In this document: positions 5,046-6,878 of the stretch, one piece after another
How positions within the stretch are numbered: the stretch's first letter is position 1
Layout of the letters: every line of letters begins with the position of its first letter
Assembly (NCBI GenBank): GCA_045645165.1
Contig: JAZRIF010000190.1
Span: 1 to 6,878, forward strand
Reading direction: 5' to 3'
DNA: 6,878 nt
Origin: CAMEON01 sp045645165
Lineage (GTDB): Bacteria > Bacillota > Clostridia > Oscillospirales > CAG-272
Translations under genes and position numbers: made by a program
The notes under the pieces: generated by a model
Databases searched by the model: none
The model's input: the letters and a program-made list of their open reading frames with translations, nothing else
Told to the model about the DNA's origin: nothing

Positions 5046-5072
5046 AAAAGAGCCCCGCCGTCGCGCGGGGCT
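5044..5072 (-). terminator. Intrinsic terminator of the glycyl-radical enzyme/activase operon
   Basis: On the - strand, AGCCCCGC (5072-5065) and GCGGGGCT (5058-5051) form a perfect 8-bp stem with a 6-nt loop, followed by CTTTTC. It starts 9 nt after the activase stop codon. Confidence 0.8.
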
Positions 5073-5081
5073 TTATGTAGA

Positions 5082-6008
5082 TCACTGAACAGCATCCTTT
5101 GCACCGTTCACCACGCGTACGCCGCACCGTGTCAGGTAGGCTCTCGCCGCATCCACGGTCTCGCAGTCGGGGATCCACTCTTTTCGTCCGTTGTCATCCA
5201 GTCCCAACGCGATCATCTTGGAGCCCGCATAGGCGTGATAGGGGAGGAACTCCACCCCTTCGCAATGAGTCAGACTCAGCGCCAGCTCGGCCAGCGCGGC
5301 GTAGTGACCCTCGTCGGTATTCACACCGTTTACCAGAATGCACCTCAGCCGCGTCTTTCCACCCAGCGCATCCACCCGCCGCAGATTCTCCAGAATCCGT
5401 CGGTTGGATACCCCGGTGTAGACCTTGTGGCGCTCCTCATCGGTGTCCTTCACGTCAAACAGGAACAGATCCACCACAGGCACCAGCTCGGGGATCAGCC
5501 CTCCGTCGAAATACCCGCAGGTCTCCAAAGCGGTGGTCAGCCCCGCCCCCTTGCAGGCGGCCAGCAGGCGAATGGAGCCCTCCCCGTGAAGCATGGGCTC
5601 ACCGCCCGACAGGGTCACGCCCCCCGCCTCACCGTAAAAGGCCTTGTCCTTCATGACGGCGAAAAGGATCTCCTCCACCGTCATAGCCCGCGCCACGGGA
5701 ACCAGCGCATCAGTACAGCACACCCGGGTGCAACGCCCGCAGGCCACACACTTGTCCCGCTCAAACCGTCGCTCGGGATGAATGATCTGCGCCCCCGTGG
5801 GGCAAGCCGATACGCACGCCCCGCAGAAAATGCACTTTTGGGGGTAGAACAGCATCTCCTGCCCTGCCTTCTGCATTTCGGGGTTGTGACACCAGGCGCA
5901 CGTCAAAGGGCATCCCTTGAAAAACACCACCGTCCGCACCCCCGGCCCGTCGTGCATGCAGAACCGTTGTATTTCGGCTACGGGCAATGTCACGTTCCGA
6001 TCTCCCAT
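5082..6008 (-). CDS. Glycyl-radical enzyme activating enzyme (radical SAM, with two extra Fe-S clusters)
   Basis: Radical-SAM activase that cleaves S-adenosylmethionine to generate the stable glycyl radical on its partner enzyme. The 308-residue protein has the radical-SAM motif CPLTCAWC (Cys33, Cys37, Cys40), then an 8-cysteine ferredoxin-like insert with CIFCGACVSACP (Cys59, 62, 65, 69) and CVACGRCTRVC (Cys87, 90, 93, 97). The SAM-binding SGGEP motif is at 134-138 and a beta-barrel follows to about 260. The insert separates it from the short PFL activase PflA and places it with activases of non-PFL glycyl-radical enzymes (CutD, HpdA, BssD and PFL2-type). The start at 6008 is supported by GAGGGAG 8 nt upstream. 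Only 3 nt separate it from the stop of the upstream glycyl-radical enzyme gene, so the two are co-transcribed and very likely partners. It is the last gene before an intrinsic terminator. Confidence 0.95.
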   Translation of the reverse strand: MGDRNVTLPVAEIQRFCMHDGPGVRTVVFFKGCPLTCAWCHNPEMQKAGQEMLFYPQKCIFCGACVSACPTGAQIIHPERRFERDKCVACGRCTRVCCTDALVPVARAMTVEEILFAVMKDKAFYGEAGGVTLSGGEPMLHGEGSIRLLAACKGAGLTTALETCGYFDGGLIPELVPVVDLFLFDVKDTDEERHKVYTGVSNRRILENLRRVDALGGKTRLRCILVNGVNTDEGHYAALAELALSLTHCEGVEFLPYHAYAGSKMIALGLDDNGRKEWIPDCETVDAARAYLTRCGVRVVNGAKDAVQ

Positions 6009-6011
6009 GAC

Positions 6012-6878
6012 TCACACTCCCTCATTCTGCCCGATGACCATATCCTGCCACTCGCGGCACAAGGTCACGAAGCGGGCGTTCCAACCCGAAACTCTCACCG
6101 AAAGAGTCTGGTAATTCTCGGGGTTCTCCTGGGCGTCCCGCAGAATCTGCGCATCCGCCACGTCGGGCTGGAGGAAGAAGCCCCCCTCGGCCACGAATCC
6201 CCGCATCATGGAAACAAGAGCGGTAATGCCGTCCTCACCTGCCACCGACGAAGGAAGCAGCTTGCAGTCCAGCGCCGCCCCCGTCACCATGCGGGACAGA
6301 TCGGCGCGGCAGTAGGAGCGGATCATGGCGGTGACACCTTCCCTGTCGGTTCCGGGGGTGGGAGAAGCGTTGGCGGCCAGCACCTCGCCCTGCTTCCGTC
6401 CGTGAGGAGCGGCCAAACGGTGGGGCGCCCACTCCAGCTGACGGCCGAAGGTAGAGACCCCCGCAGGGAATTTCACGGGAGACTTCCCGTTGTTCTCGGC
6501 GCAATAGTCCGCAAAGGCATCCAGCACCGCGGCGGCAATGTCGTCGCACTCGGGATTGTCGTTTCCGTAGTATACGTACTTGTTCAGAGCGATCTGCCGC
6601 AGGGGCTCATACCCCTCCCAGTTGTCCCGCAGAACCGCCATCAGCTCGCCAAACGCCACCCGACGGTCGTCGAACACCAGCTTCTTGATAGCGTACAGAC
6701 TGTTCACCGTATCCGCCAGGCCGCCGATGTGGGGAGATACCACCTGGTACACAGGACCTCCCTCGGCGTAGGACAAGCCCCGCTCAATGCACCCGCCCTC
6801 CAAAAGGGACACCACGGTGCAGGGCACGGTGGGATGCCATTCCCCCTCTCCCGTCTCGGGATTCAGGGAACGGAAGCC
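6012..6878 (-). CDS. Pyruvate formate-lyase-like glycyl-radical enzyme, C-terminal part
   Basis: Partial: the frame is open to the right edge, and the GTG at 6827 is an internal Val codon, so the start lies outside. The visible 288 residues match the C-terminal third of the family, which is usually about 780-850 residues long. They include CIERG/AEGG (30-39), then GLADTVNSLYAIKKLVFD, and HGRKQGEVLAANASPTPGTD corresponding to the family's DGRKAGEPLADG-type stretch. The C-terminal glycyl-radical loop is RVSGWNARF. The radical glycine is visible residue 265 (GGT, complement of 6084-6086), 23 residues from the end, as expected. The activase downstream would oxidise this glycine to a radical that is passed to a catalytic cysteine, which lies outside the window. 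Members act on pyruvate, choline, glycerol, hydroxyproline and others, anaerobically in the cytoplasm. Substrate-deciding residues are not visible, so no specific name is justified. Confidence 0.92.
   Translation of the reverse strand, partial: GFRSLNPETGEGEWHPTVPCTVVSLLEGGCIERGLSYAEGGPVYQVVSPHIGGLADTVNSLYAIKKLVFDDRRVAFGELMAVLRDNWEGYEPLRQIALNKYVYYGNDNPECDDIAAAVLDAFADYCAENNGKSPVKFPAGVSTFGRQLEWAPHRLAAPHGRKQGEVLAANASPTPGTDREGVTAMIRSYCRADLSRMVTGAALDCKLLPSSVAGEDGITALVSMMRGFVAEGGFFLQPDVADAQILRDAQENPENYQTLSVRVSGWNARFVTLCREWQDMVIGQNEGV
6017..6023 (-). promoter_or_regulatory. Activase ribosome binding site inside the upstream gene
   Basis: GAGGGAG on the - strand lies within the last codons of the glycyl-radical enzyme gene, 8 nt before ATG 6008. 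This suggests translational coupling. Confidence 0.75.

Noticed and set aside
6780..6791. GGCIERG motif in the glycyl-radical enzyme as the catalytic cysteine site
   Set aside because: It lies only about 235 residues before the radical glycine, whereas the catalytic cysteine is usually around 330 residues before it. It matches the later conserved C-I/L-E-R/K-G region instead.

Overview
The window looks like chromosomal DNA from a moderately GC-rich Firmicute of the class Clostridia, probably a gut Oscillospiraceae-type anaerobe. The signs are strong AGGAGG-type ribosome binding sites, TTGACA/TATAAT-type promoters, an oxygen-sensitive glycyl-radical enzyme with its activase, RNase M5, and a Firmicute-type small hydrophobic toxin. 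No rRNA, tRNA, CRISPR array or transposase is visible.

Layout. Bases 1-787 (+) hold the C-terminal part of a U32-family (collagenase-like peptidase/tRNA- or rRNA-hydroxylation) protein that runs in from the left. Bases 847-1050 form a ~204-bp imperfect palindrome made of two inverted repeat units. uppP (1077-1916, +) encodes undecaprenyl-diphosphate phosphatase. A second, smaller two-unit inverted repeat (1925-2024) separates it from an RNase M5-like Toprim gene (2048-2653, +), which has Gly where the second Toprim metal-binding Asp should be. A bidirectional terminator separates this gene from a convergent ABC half-transporter (2700-4445, -), which has its own near-consensus promoter.

The most notable region is 4524-4916, between the divergent transporter promoter and the next gene. 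It holds a complete, very compact type I toxin-antitoxin cassette too small for routine annotation. A TTGACA-17-TAAGAT promoter drives a 32-residue membrane peptide of the holin-like/TxpA type behind a very strong ribosome binding site. A perfect TTGACA-17-TATAAT promoter on the opposite strand drives a ~85-nt antisense RNA over the 3' part of the toxin message. The two ends of the toxin message are complementary over 21 bp. The antitoxin terminator uses the toxin's lysine codons, and the antitoxin -35 box lies in the loop of the toxin terminator.

The right end is a - strand operon: the C-terminal third of a pyruvate formate-lyase-like glycyl-radical enzyme (6012-6878, running out of the window), followed 3 nt later by its radical-SAM activase (5082-6008) and an intrinsic terminator. 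The activase has two extra ferredoxin-like clusters, so it would install the glycyl radical on the neighbouring enzyme. The substrate cannot be told from this piece.
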